This document shows positions 18,094 to 27,335 of a stretch of 64,000 nt of DNA, piece after piece. The translations under genes and the position numbers were made by a program. The stretch lies in NCBI GenBank assembly GCA_039819665.1, contig JBCBRM010000019.1, positions 1-64,000 of the forward strand, read 5' to 3'. Numbering within the stretch: the stretch's first letter is position 1; every line of letters starts with the position of its first letter. Under the pieces are notes generated by a model. The model searched no databases. It worked only from the letters and a program-made list of their open reading frames with translations, and was not told where the DNA came from. The stretch is from JAWPMV01 sp039819665 (GTDB taxonomy: Bacteria; Bacteroidota; Bacteroidia; J057).

Positions 18094-20019
18094 TTAGTTC
18101 AGCTTCCTCGCTAATCTTCGAATCAGATTCCCTGTGATGGTAAGGAAATCAGATTCTGTAATCATACCTACAAGGTTACCATTTTTCAGCACAGGTAAGC
18201 AACCGATCTGGTGTTCCTGCATAATCTCCATGGCTTTGTGGATGTTATCCTCTGGAGAAATTCCTTTCGGACTTTTGAACATGACAGACTTTACGGTTGG
18301 AACATTCTCGGCATCATTCTCGTGGTTTCTTTCCAAATAGGAGCGTAATAATCTACGCATAGTCAATACACCCACCAGCTTTCCTTTTTTATCCTCAACG
18401 GGCACATGTCTGATTTTTCGCCAGTCCATCAAACTTGCTGCAAAATCTATGAGGTCATCTTCTTTCACTGTAATCAAATCCGTACTCATGAATTCTTCTA
18501 CCAAAAGAGCGGTAGGTTCATAATCGGTATCATCCGATTTCGCCAGCTCCCATTCATGAACCGGTTTGCCTTGATGTTGCTGACGGTAAATGGATGCGGT
18601 AATGGCCGAAATTGTTTCATCTCTCGTTACCCCCTCTTTACGAAGATTAGAGAATGAAGTAAGTATCCAGTGGGAACCTGTCATACCCGACTTGCAGCGA
18701 GCTTCGATAATTCCCAGATAGTAGTCAATATCTTTAGGAGAAATGCTGGCTTTTTCCAGACCTGATTTTGCAATCGGTAGAAGTTCTTCCAGGATAAGTT
18801 GAGCTGGCGAAATCTTTCTCCCTTTCGTCCAACAGAATTGTGTATCCATCCCAAATCGGGCTGCCTTGAAGAAGTTGGCTTTCACATCTGCAAAGTCCAA
18901 CTCAGCTGAAATATCTGGATAAGTCTCTTCCATTCCATTCATTAGGCCCAGCCAGAAAGTAGCATTTGCCATGGTATCAGGAAGGCTTGGACCCGCTGGA
19001 AGGATGCGGTTCTCAATTCGCAAATGAGGTTTGCCATTAGGAGAAATTCCGTAACAAGGACGGTTCCAGCGATATACAGTAGAATTGTGAATATTGAGGG
19101 CTCGAAGCTTAGGCGTAATTCCCTTATTTAGTTTATCAAATACATCCTCATCTACGTCTGTGGAAAGTAGGACTTGAAAGCGTGCGAGGTCTTCCTGGTA
19201 AATCTCCATGATGGAGTTTTTCAACCAGTCGCTCCCAAACGTAACTCTTGGACTTCGGTCTCTAAAGTGCTCGGTCAGCGTACGGATATCAATGGATTGC
19301 TGGAACAAAGCGATGCGGGTTTCTTTCCACAGCCTTCTCCCAAATAGCATGGGAGAATTTACGGAAATCGCCATGACCGGACCTGCCAGTGTCTGCGCAT
19401 AATTGTATTTGCGCACGAAATCATTGGGCGCAACCTGCAAGTGGACCTGGAAGCTCGTATTGCAAGCCTCTAACATAGCTGTATCTTGCTTGAGGTTCAA
19501 TTCGTCTATTCCTTCTATTCTCAATTCAAAAGCTTCTCCCCTCAATTCCTTCAAACCATCCATCAAAGCACGATAGCGATCCAGCGGAGTAATATTTTCT
19601 ATTTCAACATCTGCTTTACGTATGGTGGGTAAAATCCCTGAAAGCAAAATAGTTGCTCCCAATGCTTCAACCTTTTCCTGCGCTGCATCCAGGGTCTTTT
19701 TTAAAGAGGTATGCATATCAGAAATGCTATTACCCGTAAACTCCAGCGGCATCATATTGGCTTCCAGATTGAAGTTGGCCAATTCGGATGTGAAAAGATC
19801 ATTATCTATGGTCTTCAGCGCTTGCAGGTTTATGTGCATAGGTTTCCAAAATCTGTCCACCAGGCACATCTCCTGTTCTGCCCCGATTCGTGTGATATCG
19901 TCTTCAAACCATTCTTCTTTCAACATGCGCTCCAATGCATGTGTGTCTTGAAGTAAATACCGAACGAATCTTTGCTGTTCTTCCTGCGTGCGTACAGATT
20001 TTACATTGAGGTCTCCCAT
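18094..20019 (-). CDS. GCS2-type carboxylate-amine ligase fused to tandem CBS domains
   Basis: The 641-residue protein is a fusion. Residues about 20-440 match the GCS2 glutamate-cysteine ligase-like family (PF04107), with early EQEMCLVD and later NRILPAGPS-type segments. Residues about 510-635 form a CBS pair (VEEFMSTDLITV ... GVLTMRRLL and VMFKSPKGI ... GMITESDFL), a module that usually binds adenine nucleotides. The ligase would join an amine to a glutamate-like carboxylate with ATP; the CBS pair suggests energy-state control, which is inference. Whether it makes gamma-glutamylcysteine is open. It shares an operon with the glycosyltransferase. Confidence 0.82.
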   Translation of the reverse strand: MGDLNVKSVRTQEEQQRFVRYLLQDTHALERMLKEEWFEDDITRIGAEQEMCLVDRFWKPMHINLQALKTIDNDLFTSELANFNLEANMMPLEFTGNSISDMHTSLKKTLDAAQEKVEALGATILLSGILPTIRKADVEIENITPLDRYRALMDGLKELRGEAFELRIEGIDELNLKQDTAMLEACNTSFQVHLQVAPNDFVRKYNYAQTLAGPVMAISVNSPMLFGRRLWKETRIALFQQSIDIRTLTEHFRDRSPRVTFGSDWLKNSIMEIYQEDLARFQVLLSTDVDEDVFDKLNKGITPKLRALNIHNSTVYRWNRPCYGISPNGKPHLRIENRILPAGPSLPDTMANATFWLGLMNGMEETYPDISAELDFADVKANFFKAARFGMDTQFCWTKGRKISPAQLILEELLPIAKSGLEKASISPKDIDYYLGIIEARCKSGMTGSHWILTSFSNLRKEGVTRDETISAITASIYRQQHQGKPVHEWELAKSDDTDYEPTALLVEEFMSTDLITVKEDDLIDFAASLMDWRKIRHVPVEDKKGKLVGVLTMRRLLRSYLERNHENDAENVPTVKSVMFKSPKGISPEDNIHKAMEIMQEHQIGCLPVLKNGNLVGMITESDFLTITGNLIRRLARKLN

Positions 20020-20099
20020 GGGCTGTAAGATTTAATGATCCTATCTTTCAATATATACAATTTTCCAGATAAGTAGGGAGAGAATGTGTTCAGGTTTTC

Positions 20100-20168
20100 T
20101 CGTGTTCATGTATTCTTGTGTTGAGCTAAGCTCAACTACCAGAACACAAGAATACAGGTGCTCAAAAA
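20100..20168. repeat. Intergenic GTGTT-type hairpin element
   Basis: A perfect 14-bp inverted repeat (TGTATTCTTGTGTT at 20109-20122, its complement at 20143-20156) encloses a second 8-bp one (GTTGAGCT / AGCTCAAC). It sits after the stop of the 20211-21602 gene and may act as its terminator. Sister elements lie at 27893, 29865, 32295 and 55291. Confidence 0.6.
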
Positions 20169-20210
20169 CACCCTACGCTAACTCCCTAACAGACTAAAAC
20201 TCCAACACCT

Positions 20211-21602
20211 TTAAATCAAGGTTAACTTCTGATTTACCTCAAGTGCCATAGCCTCCTGACGGAGTTCTTTCTTGAGGATTTTGATATAATCTACCACTTC
20301 ATCTAAGTGGCTGTTCATATCTGCCTGAGTAATATAAGAATGGACGATGTAAACCACCTCCCCAATCAGGCCCAGTTTTTCACTATGCCAGACACCATTG
20401 GCAGTTTTGCAGGTGGCGCCTCCAAACCTTTCGGCCATAAAGTTCATGGCCTGATCCATGTATTGTGAAGTGTCAGCTTCCTGATCAGCATCTAAGGTTG
20501 TCGGTATAAATATGCCGATGCTATTTGTACGTTCCAGTCTTTCGATACAGTTGGTCAGTAGATTGGAAAATGATTCAGGTACTTCTTCTACCTCTCGATT
20601 GGGAAGTTGAAACCTTGGGAAGGTTTCTTCAAAAGGAAGGGTATAATCGGCCCAGGCAATGGGTTCCAGGTCTTTGAATTCCGGGCGACCGTGATTGGAG
20701 ATAGTGATTACCGAAGTTTCATTTGGTTTGATTTTTCCTTTAAGTTGTTTCAGGATTCTTTCCCCATTTTTGACTCCTTTAGCTGTCGGTGAAACCATCA
20801 CTACGATTTGATCTGCCTGTTCCACCATGATGCCTACCCCTTCGTCCACATGGTTCCGGACATGAATGACAATGTTGTCATAATTGCTCCGAATATTGTC
20901 AAGCATCAGCGTTACCCGGGTATTTACGGGTAAGTACCTTTCGCCAGTGGGAAAGAGAATGTCATATCCTTCGTGATGGTGATAAACATTGGTCCCTTTC
21001 GCTAGCTCATATCCTCTCAATATCCGCCAGGGGTTGGGGTATTCAAAAAGGGCCGTAGGCGTATGCAAGGTATGGGCCATTTTCTCCGCAAGCAAAGCCG
21101 AGAAACTGGTACTTCCATTATTCTTGTCTTCCGGATGAAAAACGAGTATTAGTTTACTTTCCTTAAAGGCTTTGCTATGCCGGCGATTGGAATCAACCAG
21201 GTAACGTCCTAGTATCCTCGCTAACTCAATAGCCACACTGGGATGGCTGTTCATAATATCCAGAAAATCCTTTCGCTGAATCACCAAGACATCGACCTCA
21301 CTGAGTGCATCGACGGTCGCCGAACGGGGAGCATTCTCCAAAATCCCTACCTCGCCAAAAGTAGTACCCGGCATAAGATATGCCAGGAGGCGTTCCCGAT
21401 CAGAGGAAACCTGCTTTACTGCTACGATCCCATTTACAACAATAAAAAGTGTCGTACTGGGTTGACCCTGCCATACAATCACATCTCCTGCAAAAAATTG
21501 ACGAAACTTGGCTCTGTGAGCCACCCGTTCTAGTTCTTCTTCTGTCAATTTTGAAAAAAGAGAGGAGAGCTTAAGGTTTTCTTTGATTTTACTTAACTCC
21601 AT
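20211..21602 (-). CDS. cNMP-binding protein with degenerate MinD/ParA-like domain
   Basis: The 463-residue protein starts with a cyclic-nucleotide-binding domain (about 10-135) that keeps the phosphate-binding cassette: FGEVGILENAPRSAT with the key Glu and Arg. After it comes an alpha/beta region (about 150-320) that resembles a MinD/ParA-type ATPase, but the Walker A position reads NNGSTSF without the lysines, so it is probably not an ATPase. The conserved-looking tail ends QEAMALEV. It is divergent from a class III adenylate cyclase with 198 bp between starts, so it is a strong candidate cAMP receptor for that enzyme (inference). Its output is unknown. Confidence 0.75.
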   Translation of the reverse strand: MELSKIKENLKLSSLFSKLTEEELERVAHRAKFRQFFAGDVIVWQGQPSTTLFIVVNGIVAVKQVSSDRERLLAYLMPGTTFGEVGILENAPRSATVDALSEVDVLVIQRKDFLDIMNSHPSVAIELARILGRYLVDSNRRHSKAFKESKLILVFHPEDKNNGSTSFSALLAEKMAHTLHTPTALFEYPNPWRILRGYELAKGTNVYHHHEGYDILFPTGERYLPVNTRVTLMLDNIRSNYDNIVIHVRNHVDEGVGIMVEQADQIVVMVSPTAKGVKNGERILKQLKGKIKPNETSVITISNHGRPEFKDLEPIAWADYTLPFEETFPRFQLPNREVEEVPESFSNLLTNCIERLERTNSIGIFIPTTLDADQEADTSQYMDQAMNFMAERFGGATCKTANGVWHSEKLGLIGEVVYIVHSYITQADMNSHLDEVVDYIKILKKELRQEAMALEVNQKLTLI

Positions 21603-21765
21603 ATAGTCCCTCGAAAGAAATTCGGCGCCTAAAGATAATAGGTTTTTACTTCTTTCTTTCGCATTTTTGTTCAGGTACGATTCTTCTCCCCCTAAATATA
21701 TTTTGTGCCATACAAAATTATTGCTCCTTTAAACAGAATTGATTCCTTGTCCTACGCCTGATGCG

Positions 21766-21773
21766 TATTTTTG
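21766..21773 (+). promoter_or_regulatory. -7 box (TATTTTTG) of the adenylate cyclase gene
   Basis: This is an exact TAnnTTTG match 27 bp before the ATG at 21801. It overlaps the alternative TTG start at 21771 and so argues for the ATG. Confidence 0.55.
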
Positions 21774-21800
21774 TACTCATTCGAAAGACAGCCTTTCCAC

Positions 21801-23555
21801 ATGAATTTCAGATCCCTTTTTGTTTCCATTTTCTTCCTTGCAATCAGCTTTATACAAGTTCAGGCGCAAAGTGTAGAAGAGCTTCGCAATGAATTAGCTG
21901 CTGCTCCTGATGATTTTAAAAAGGTAAAAATGTATCTGGATGCTGCTCGAAAGGTATCTTCAAAAGACCCAGATGCTGCACTTGAGTTTGCGCAGGGAGC
22001 CCTTGATCTTTCGCAAAAAAGAAGGAGTAAAGATGGAGTCGTTCAGGCCCATAGTTATTTGGGGCTCCTTCATATAAATAAAAAAGATTGTGTAAAAGCC
22101 CTGGATAATCTCAACAAGGCGGTAAGTTTCAAAAAGCAGCTTATTCCTAAAAAAGCATCCTACAAGAGCAGTATAGCAAAGGATTATCGTCTGATCGGAC
22201 ATTGCGAAGAACAAAATGGAAAGGATCAGGATGCTTTGAAGTCCTATCAAACCGGAGTTCGCTATTCTATCGAAAGTAAGAATCGTCATGAATATGCATG
22301 GGGGATGTTTCAGGTGGGGCAATTGCAAAATAAAATGGGAGACCATGCGACTGCGGTTGGAGCTTTAGATAAAAGCATCGAGCAGGCCAATAAACTGGGC
22401 ATGAGAACGCTTTCCAGAAATGCCGATCGAATCAAAAATGCCAGTATGGCTGTTCTGGAAACTCGATTGGAAAAAGAAGAAGCTGAAAATGAGGTAAAAG
22501 CCGCCCAACAAGAAATAGAAAATGCTCAGCAAAAAATAGAAGAACAGGAGGAATTTGCCGAAGCTTTGGTAACGGAAAAAGAGTTGGCAGAAATGGAGCG
22601 GGATGCGAAAATCGCAGAAATTGAATTGAAGGCTCAGGAATTGGATAAGCTGGAGCTCAAAAATGCGATGATTGAAGCTGAGAAAAACAAGATCGAAGCG
22701 GAGCAGGAGGCTCAATTAGAACGCCAGAAAAGAGAAGAGGAACGCTACCAATTACTAGGAATAGGTGGAGGCCTAGTTTTTCTCCTGACCGTTCTCTTTA
22801 TGTTTGGAAGGATTCGTTCTAGAAGAAAGCATGCCAAAGCCATTGAAAAGGAGAAGTTGAAATCGGAAAGACTTTTATATGATGTGCTCCCCGAAACCAT
22901 TGCCAAGGAGATTATGGTAAATGGGAAAGCGAAGCCTCAAAAATATAAGGAAGTCAGCATTTTGTTTACTGACTTCAAAGGCTTTACCAAAATAGCAGCC
23001 AGCCTTTCTCCGGATAAATTAGTTGCTGATCTGGATTATGCTTTCGAAACCTTTGACCAGATCACCCAGAAATACGGCCTGGAAAAAATCAAAACGATCG
23101 GTGATGCCTATATGGCTGCTGCTGGAATTCCAAAGCCAAGTAAAGATCACGCGCTAGATGCAGTTGGGGTAGCTTTGGAAATGCAGGCTTTTATGAATAA
23201 ATGGAGGGCCGAAAAGCTCCGCAAAGGAGAGACGCCCTGGGAACTTCGAATAGGGATCAACTCAGGGCCCGTTGTTGCAGGAGTAATTGGCCAGCATAAA
23301 TTTGCCTACGACATCTGGGGCGATGCTGTGAATATGGCAAGTAGAATGGAATCCAGTGGAGAGCCCGGAAAAATCAATATTTCCGCAAGGACCAAACAGC
23401 TCATCGAAAAAGTTGCCAGCACTACCCCAAGAGGAAAAATTGAGGTAAAAAATGCAGGAGCAGTGGATATGTACTTCGTAAATGACTTATTTGTCAAGAA
23501 GAACTTTCAAGCTACTACTCCTAAGCCTCAGAAAAAGCCATGGTGGCGAAAATAA
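21801..23555 (+). CDS. Membrane-anchored adenylate cyclase (class III) with TPR sensor region
   Basis: From the ATG at 21801 the product is 584 residues. A signal peptide (1-23), TPR-like helices (about 30-200), a long charged coiled coil (about 215-318), one membrane segment (about 319-338) and a C-terminal class III cyclase domain (about 380-555) follow in order. The catalytic set is complete: metal-binding D391 and D435, purine-selecting K429 and D504 (the adenylate pair), N511 and R515. The TPR part should be periplasmic and the cyclase cytoplasmic, so it reads an envelope or protein-protein signal. It overlaps the Nramp-like gene by 16 bp and faces the cNMP-binding gene. Confidence 0.88.
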   Translation: MNFRSLFVSIFFLAISFIQVQAQSVEELRNELAAAPDDFKKVKMYLDAARKVSSKDPDAALEFAQGALDLSQKRRSKDGVVQAHSYLGLLHINKKDCVKALDNLNKAVSFKKQLIPKKASYKSSIAKDYRLIGHCEEQNGKDQDALKSYQTGVRYSIESKNRHEYAWGMFQVGQLQNKMGDHATAVGALDKSIEQANKLGMRTLSRNADRIKNASMAVLETRLEKEEAENEVKAAQQEIENAQQKIEEQEEFAEALVTEKELAEMERDAKIAEIELKAQELDKLELKNAMIEAEKNKIEAEQEAQLERQKREEERYQLLGIGGGLVFLLTVLFMFGRIRSRRKHAKAIEKEKLKSERLLYDVLPETIAKEIMVNGKAKPQKYKEVSILFTDFKGFTKIAASLSPDKLVADLDYAFETFDQITQKYGLEKIKTIGDAYMAAAGIPKPSKDHALDAVGVALEMQAFMNKWRAEKLRKGETPWELRIGINSGPVVAGVIGQHKFAYDIWGDAVNMASRMESSGEPGKINISARTKQLIEKVASTTPRGKIEVKNAGAVDMYFVNDLFVKKNFQATTPKPQKKPWWRK

Positions 23556-24838
23556 AACTTAGTCGTATCATCTTCTGGTCGGTAATCTCGGCCGCATTTA
23601 TTGGACCCGGTACCGTAACAACAGCAGCTTCATCAGGAGCAGAATATGGCCTAAGCCTTTTGTGGGCCTTGACCTTTTCGACTTTTGCCTGCTTTTTGTT
23701 ACAGGAAGCTGCTGCCAGAATTCCGCTTGCTTCCGGATTAAATTTGGGACAGGCTCTGGTGAAACGCTATGGACAGGGCCACTTCATTCCAGTAGCCATG
23801 GCTGTCGCAATTATCTCGGGGGGAATTGCTTATCAGGCAGGAAATATTCTGGGTTCTGTTTCAGGAGCGATTTTATTGGTGGGCGAAAGTCAGTCAATGA
23901 ATTGGCAACTTATCTTTACAATTGTGATTGCTCTGCTTGCAGCTGGAGTTTTACTGTTGGCAAATATTCAACGCATTTCTCGTATTTTGGGATTGGTCGT
24001 CGCTACGATGGGATTTGCCTTTATCATAGTTGCTTTGAGTTCTGAGATTAGTTGGGGAAATGCTATAGTGAGTAGTGTGATACCCAGTTTTCCAGAAGGA
24101 TCAGGAATTTTGATTATTGGACTGATCGGTACCACGATCGTTCCCTATAATCTCTTTTTAGGCTCAGGTATGAGCAAAAACCAGAATATTCGCGAAATGC
24201 GATGGGGCTTGGGAATTGCAATCGTTGTGGGTGGATTGATTTCTATGGCCATTTTATTGGTGGGAAGTACTATGCAGGCGCCTTTTAGTTTTGAGGGAAT
24301 GGCTCAGGCTATGCAAAGTGGTTTAGGAAATTGGGCGGCGGTTTTATTTGGGATCGGACTCTTTGCTGCCGGCTTTACTTCTTCGGTTACTGCACCTCTA
24401 GCTGCTGCTGTTACTGCTCAGAGTATCTTCGCGAAAGAAGGAAATGATTGGAGTGAGAAATCCCAATCTTATATAGGCGTATGGGGAATTGTTTTATTGA
24501 GTGGAATGGCCTTTGGCGTAATGGGAGTTAAGCCTATTCCTATCATCATTTTGGCTCAGGCACTTAATGGTCTGCTCCTACCCTTCGTAGCATCTTTCCT
24601 TTTACTAGTGGTAAATGATAAAAAACTAATGCCCGCAGAATTTAGAAATTCTACGGGCTTGAATCTTGTATCCTTGTTAGTCGTGGGGGTGAGCATTGTC
24701 CTCGGCTTGAATCAAGTGATGAAAGCTTCTTTCTCCGCTTTATCCCTTGAATTACCTGCCTTGGGTACCTACCTTTTTATCTTGATCGGACTTTCGGTCC
24801 TGATCTCGGCTTATTTGGCTTACCGGATCTTCAAATAA
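23540..24838 (+). CDS. Nramp-fold transporter with non-canonical metal-site motifs
   Basis: The 432-residue protein has about 11 membrane segments and the Nramp (SLC11) pattern. The helix-1 motif is GPGTVTT instead of DPGN, and the helix-6 motif is TTIVPYNLFL instead of the canonical MPH-containing one. The Asp, Asn and Met ligands that bind Mn(II)/Fe(II) in classical Nramps are thus absent, as in Nramp-related branches, one of which transports magnesium. The substrate is therefore uncertain. It overlaps the cyclase gene by 16 bp and is probably translated from the same mRNA; it is convergent with the next gene, with 4 bp between stops. Confidence 0.78.
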   Translation: MVAKIKLSRIIFWSVISAAFIGPGTVTTAASSGAEYGLSLLWALTFSTFACFLLQEAAARIPLASGLNLGQALVKRYGQGHFIPVAMAVAIISGGIAYQAGNILGSVSGAILLVGESQSMNWQLIFTIVIALLAAGVLLLANIQRISRILGLVVATMGFAFIIVALSSEISWGNAIVSSVIPSFPEGSGILIIGLIGTTIVPYNLFLGSGMSKNQNIREMRWGLGIAIVVGGLISMAILLVGSTMQAPFSFEGMAQAMQSGLGNWAAVLFGIGLFAAGFTSSVTAPLAAAVTAQSIFAKEGNDWSEKSQSYIGVWGIVLLSGMAFGVMGVKPIPIIILAQALNGLLLPFVASFLLLVVNDKKLMPAEFRNSTGLNLVSLLVVGVSIVLGLNQVMKASFSALSLELPALGTYLFILIGLSVLISAYLAYRIFK

Positions 24839-24842
24839 ACCT

Positions 24843-25619
24843 TTATTCGAGGATCACACCGGTTTCCCAGCCGTCGTATTCTCCCTGACAAGCTTCTGCT
24901 GCCTGAATAAGGTAGAATACAGCTTCGTCTATGGTGGAGGTCTCCATTTGCTCCAATCTACTAATGATCAAAGAATAAGGAAGTCCATTTCGCACAGGAT
25001 CGAATCCTTTTTTCATGATGCGAAAATTTTCCGGCTTTACTTCCTGGATGAATTCTTCTCTATCTCTTTCTGATTCAAAGTGCACATAGTGATCAACATT
25101 TCTGGCTTCAGTCATGGGATCTCCGTGCTGTCCAATCTTATCTAATACTCTTCGATTGAGAATAGATTGGTACTCTAATCTGGAAGGATAAATGAATTGG
25201 AGATAGAAGGCCCACTCTGTATCGAGATGCGCTTTAATTTTGTATGAATAATCTCCAAAGCTCTCCATTACTTCTTCTATAATGGCTTCATGTCCGATAG
25301 AAGAATTGCAATAGAAGTAAAAAATTCTTTGTCCATTGGTTGTGTTTCGAGCAGCATAAATGCCTCCAAGTGATTCGGCCATATGTTCTGAAAGTCTGTC
25401 TTCCATTACATATAATACCTCAGCTTCGCCTGGCATGGTAAGACCGTGTTCATTTGGATTTTTTAGATCGACAGCAACCTGAATAAAATCTATTTTTCCT
25501 ATAATCGGTGCTTGATCTATAAGAGCAAGGTCCAACATTATAGATGCTGGCTTATCTTCTACTGTACAAAAGTAGAAGTCCCACTCTGTATGAGAGTGAT
25601 CAATTACAGTATGGTTCAT
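24843..25619 (-). CDS. DUF695 + RraB-like protein
   Basis: The 258-residue protein appears to be two domains. The N-terminal part (about 1-140) resembles DUF695 (HTEWDFYFCTVEDKPASIMLD). The C-terminal part (about 150-255) has the pattern of RraB, the regulator of RNase E (GDPMTEARNVDHYVHF ... FRIMKKGFDP ... EYDGWETGVI). In proteobacteria RraB inhibits RNase E; many Bacteroidota with this architecture have no demonstrated partner, so regulation of RNA decay is only a possibility. It is monocistronic. Confidence 0.7.
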   Translation of the reverse strand: MNHTVIDHSHTEWDFYFCTVEDKPASIMLDLALIDQAPIIGKIDFIQVAVDLKNPNEHGLTMPGEAEVLYVMEDRLSEHMAESLGGIYAARNTTNGQRIFYFYCNSSIGHEAIIEEVMESFGDYSYKIKAHLDTEWAFYLQFIYPSRLEYQSILNRRVLDKIGQHGDPMTEARNVDHYVHFESERDREEFIQEVKPENFRIMKKGFDPVRNGLPYSLIISRLEQMETSTIDEAVFYLIQAAEACQGEYDGWETGVILE

Positions 25620-26060
25620 GAAATAAGAAAGATCTGTTTATACCCAAACGGAATGTTCTCATAAATCTAGGTCTCTCCCCCCTATCTTTCCAGCCTTTAT
25701 GATTCAATGGTTATTTTCAAAGGGTATTCAGTTATAAAATACCAGAAGGATTAGAGCTTTTGCATATATGATCAAATCTGGTGAGTTGGCTTTCAGCTTT
25801 TGTCAAATAAGGAAGAAAGTATTAAAAAATGGATCGAAAATTGAGGAATTACGCATAAGGAGGAGAAATAAAATAATTTAAAGCAACGAACTATGTGGAG
25901 CTGGATATATTCCTGATAGTCAGATTTTTGAAAATTTTCATCTGAAGCATTGCTCCTGAAAAAATTAAATAAAATGCTTTCGGAAATTCCAGTCTTCAGA
26001 TTTTTTATTCTCTTTCTGATTGGCTAATTTTGATCAAACAGGATTTGCAAAAATACTTCT
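25620..26060. other. AT-rich intergenic region before parA
   Basis: In 441 bp I see no ORF or RNA gene. A -7-like TAATTTTG at 26025-26032 is the only clear signal. Confidence 0.5.
26025..26032 (+). promoter_or_regulatory. Candidate -7 box of the parA operon
   Basis: TAATTTTG is an exact TAnnTTTG match 28 bp before the parA ATG, with a T-rich stretch about 20 bp upstream in the -33 position. Confidence 0.45.
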
Positions 26061-26819
26061 ATGAGTGTAATCTCAATTGCTAATCATAAAGGCGGCGTAG
26101 GCAAAACAACCACAACCGTTAACCTGGCAGCAGCACTGGCGCGTACAGGTGCCCGTGTGTTGATCCTGGATTTGGATCCCCAGGCAAATGCGACTTTCTC
26201 CGTAGGCCTTAAAAAGCAGGACCAAACCATTTACCAGGTTTTGGCATTTGGTGAGGATATCGGAAAAATGATTCGACCGATTTCTGATATGTTCATTGTT
26301 CCAGCCTCTGTTCATTTGGCTGGCTTTGAAAAGAATACAGAAGTAGGGAAAGAATTTATACTGCAGGAAAGCTTGTCTTCTATCAAGGATGAGTTTGATT
26401 TTATCCTGATTGACTGTCCCCCTTCTTTGGGCGCTTTGACTATCTCGGCGCTCACGGCGAGTGATGTAGTTTTGATTGCTTTGCAGCCAGAGTTTCTTGC
26501 CTTGCAAGGGATGACAGATTTTATCAAGATTCTTCGTACGGTAAAAACTCGGATGAATAGCGAGTTGGAATTATTGGGGATTGTAACTACCCAATTTGAT
26601 CACCGTAAAGTTTTACATAGAGATATCCTTGAGCATGCAATTCAACAATATGATGAAGTAGTGTTCAAGACGAAGATAAGAGGGAATGTAGCCTTAGCAG
26701 AATCACAGAGTTTGGGGCAGCACATTTTTCAGTATGATCCAGACTGCAATGGGGCACAGGACTATACCAGTCTTGCAGAAGAAGTTCTTCACAGATTACA
26801 GGTAGAAGTAGCTCTTTAA
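26061..26819 (+). CDS. ParA/Soj-family ATPase
   Basis: The 252-residue protein has the deviant Walker A KGGVGKTT at 10-17 (signature K10, catalytic K15), switch region LDLDPQANAT at about 37-46, and Walker B-like FILIDCPPSLGAL. ParA ATPases form dynamic dimers on DNA and position plasmids, chromosomes or protein cargo. There is no parB or parS-like site beside it; instead the next gene, 19 bp downstream, encodes a small protein with a ribbon-helix-helix-like end. It is therefore more likely an orphan cargo- or locus-positioning ParA than the chromosome Soj. Confidence 0.88.
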   Translation: MSVISIANHKGGVGKTTTTVNLAAALARTGARVLILDLDPQANATFSVGLKKQDQTIYQVLAFGEDIGKMIRPISDMFIVPASVHLAGFEKNTEVGKEFILQESLSSIKDEFDFILIDCPPSLGALTISALTASDVVLIALQPEFLALQGMTDFIKILRTVKTRMNSELELLGIVTTQFDHRKVLHRDILEHAIQQYDEVVFKTKIRGNVALAESQSLGQHIFQYDPDCNGAQDYTSLAEEVLHRLQVEVAL

Positions 26820-26838
26820 TAAGAAGCATAATAGATAG

Positions 26839-27285
26839 ATGGCAAAAAAATTCTTGGAAACTTTGGGAGATGTGTTTGAAGATGATATGCTTCAAGACGT
26901 GATTCCTATGCGCAAAGGTCAAAAGCCGGCAAAAAGGAAAAGCGTTCTCAGAGATTTGCAGGAAGAAAAGGCCTCAAATAAAAAAGAATTTACACCCTCG
27001 AAAAAGCAGGATAGTAAAAAGCGAAGGAAAAGTTTCTTGGAGTCCATTGAAGATGCTCTGGAAAACAATGCCTTTGACGATATCATTCCCAATAACCCCT
27101 CCTGGAGTCATAAAAGGAAGCATACTTCAAAAACCAATAAGGAGTTTGAAACTCGTCTGAGCACCAGCATACCCACCAATGTCCTTGACCGTGCTAAGGA
27201 AATAGCAAAGTTGAAACAACTCAATCTTAAAGAGGTGATCAATATTGCATTGAAATGGTACGTGGAAAACGAAGGTAAAATCTAA
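26839..27285 (+). CDS. Small ParA partner: duplicated N-terminal motif and RHH-like C-terminus
   Basis: The 148-residue protein has no family I recognise. Two copies of one motif are visible: FLETLGDVFEDDMLQDVIP at about 5-23 and FLESIEDALENNAFDDIIP at about 64-82, each followed by a Lys/Arg-rich stretch. The last ~45 residues (RLSTSIPTNVLDRAKEIAKL ... LKEVINIALKWYV) look like a ribbon-helix-helix DNA-binding fold. The layout suits an adaptor that links ParA to DNA or to a cargo, with the acidic repeats as possible partner-binding sites. It lies 19 bp after parA, so is co-transcribed. Confidence 0.65.
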   Translation: MAKKFLETLGDVFEDDMLQDVIPMRKGQKPAKRKSVLRDLQEEKASNKKEFTPSKKQDSKKRRKSFLESIEDALENNAFDDIIPNNPSWSHKRKHTSKTNKEFETRLSTSIPTNVLDRAKEIAKLKQLNLKEVINIALKWYVENEGKI

Positions 27286-27335
27286 TCGATAAAAGAGTTT
27301 TTTAATTGAGGAGTACAGCTATTTAATAGGGATAG

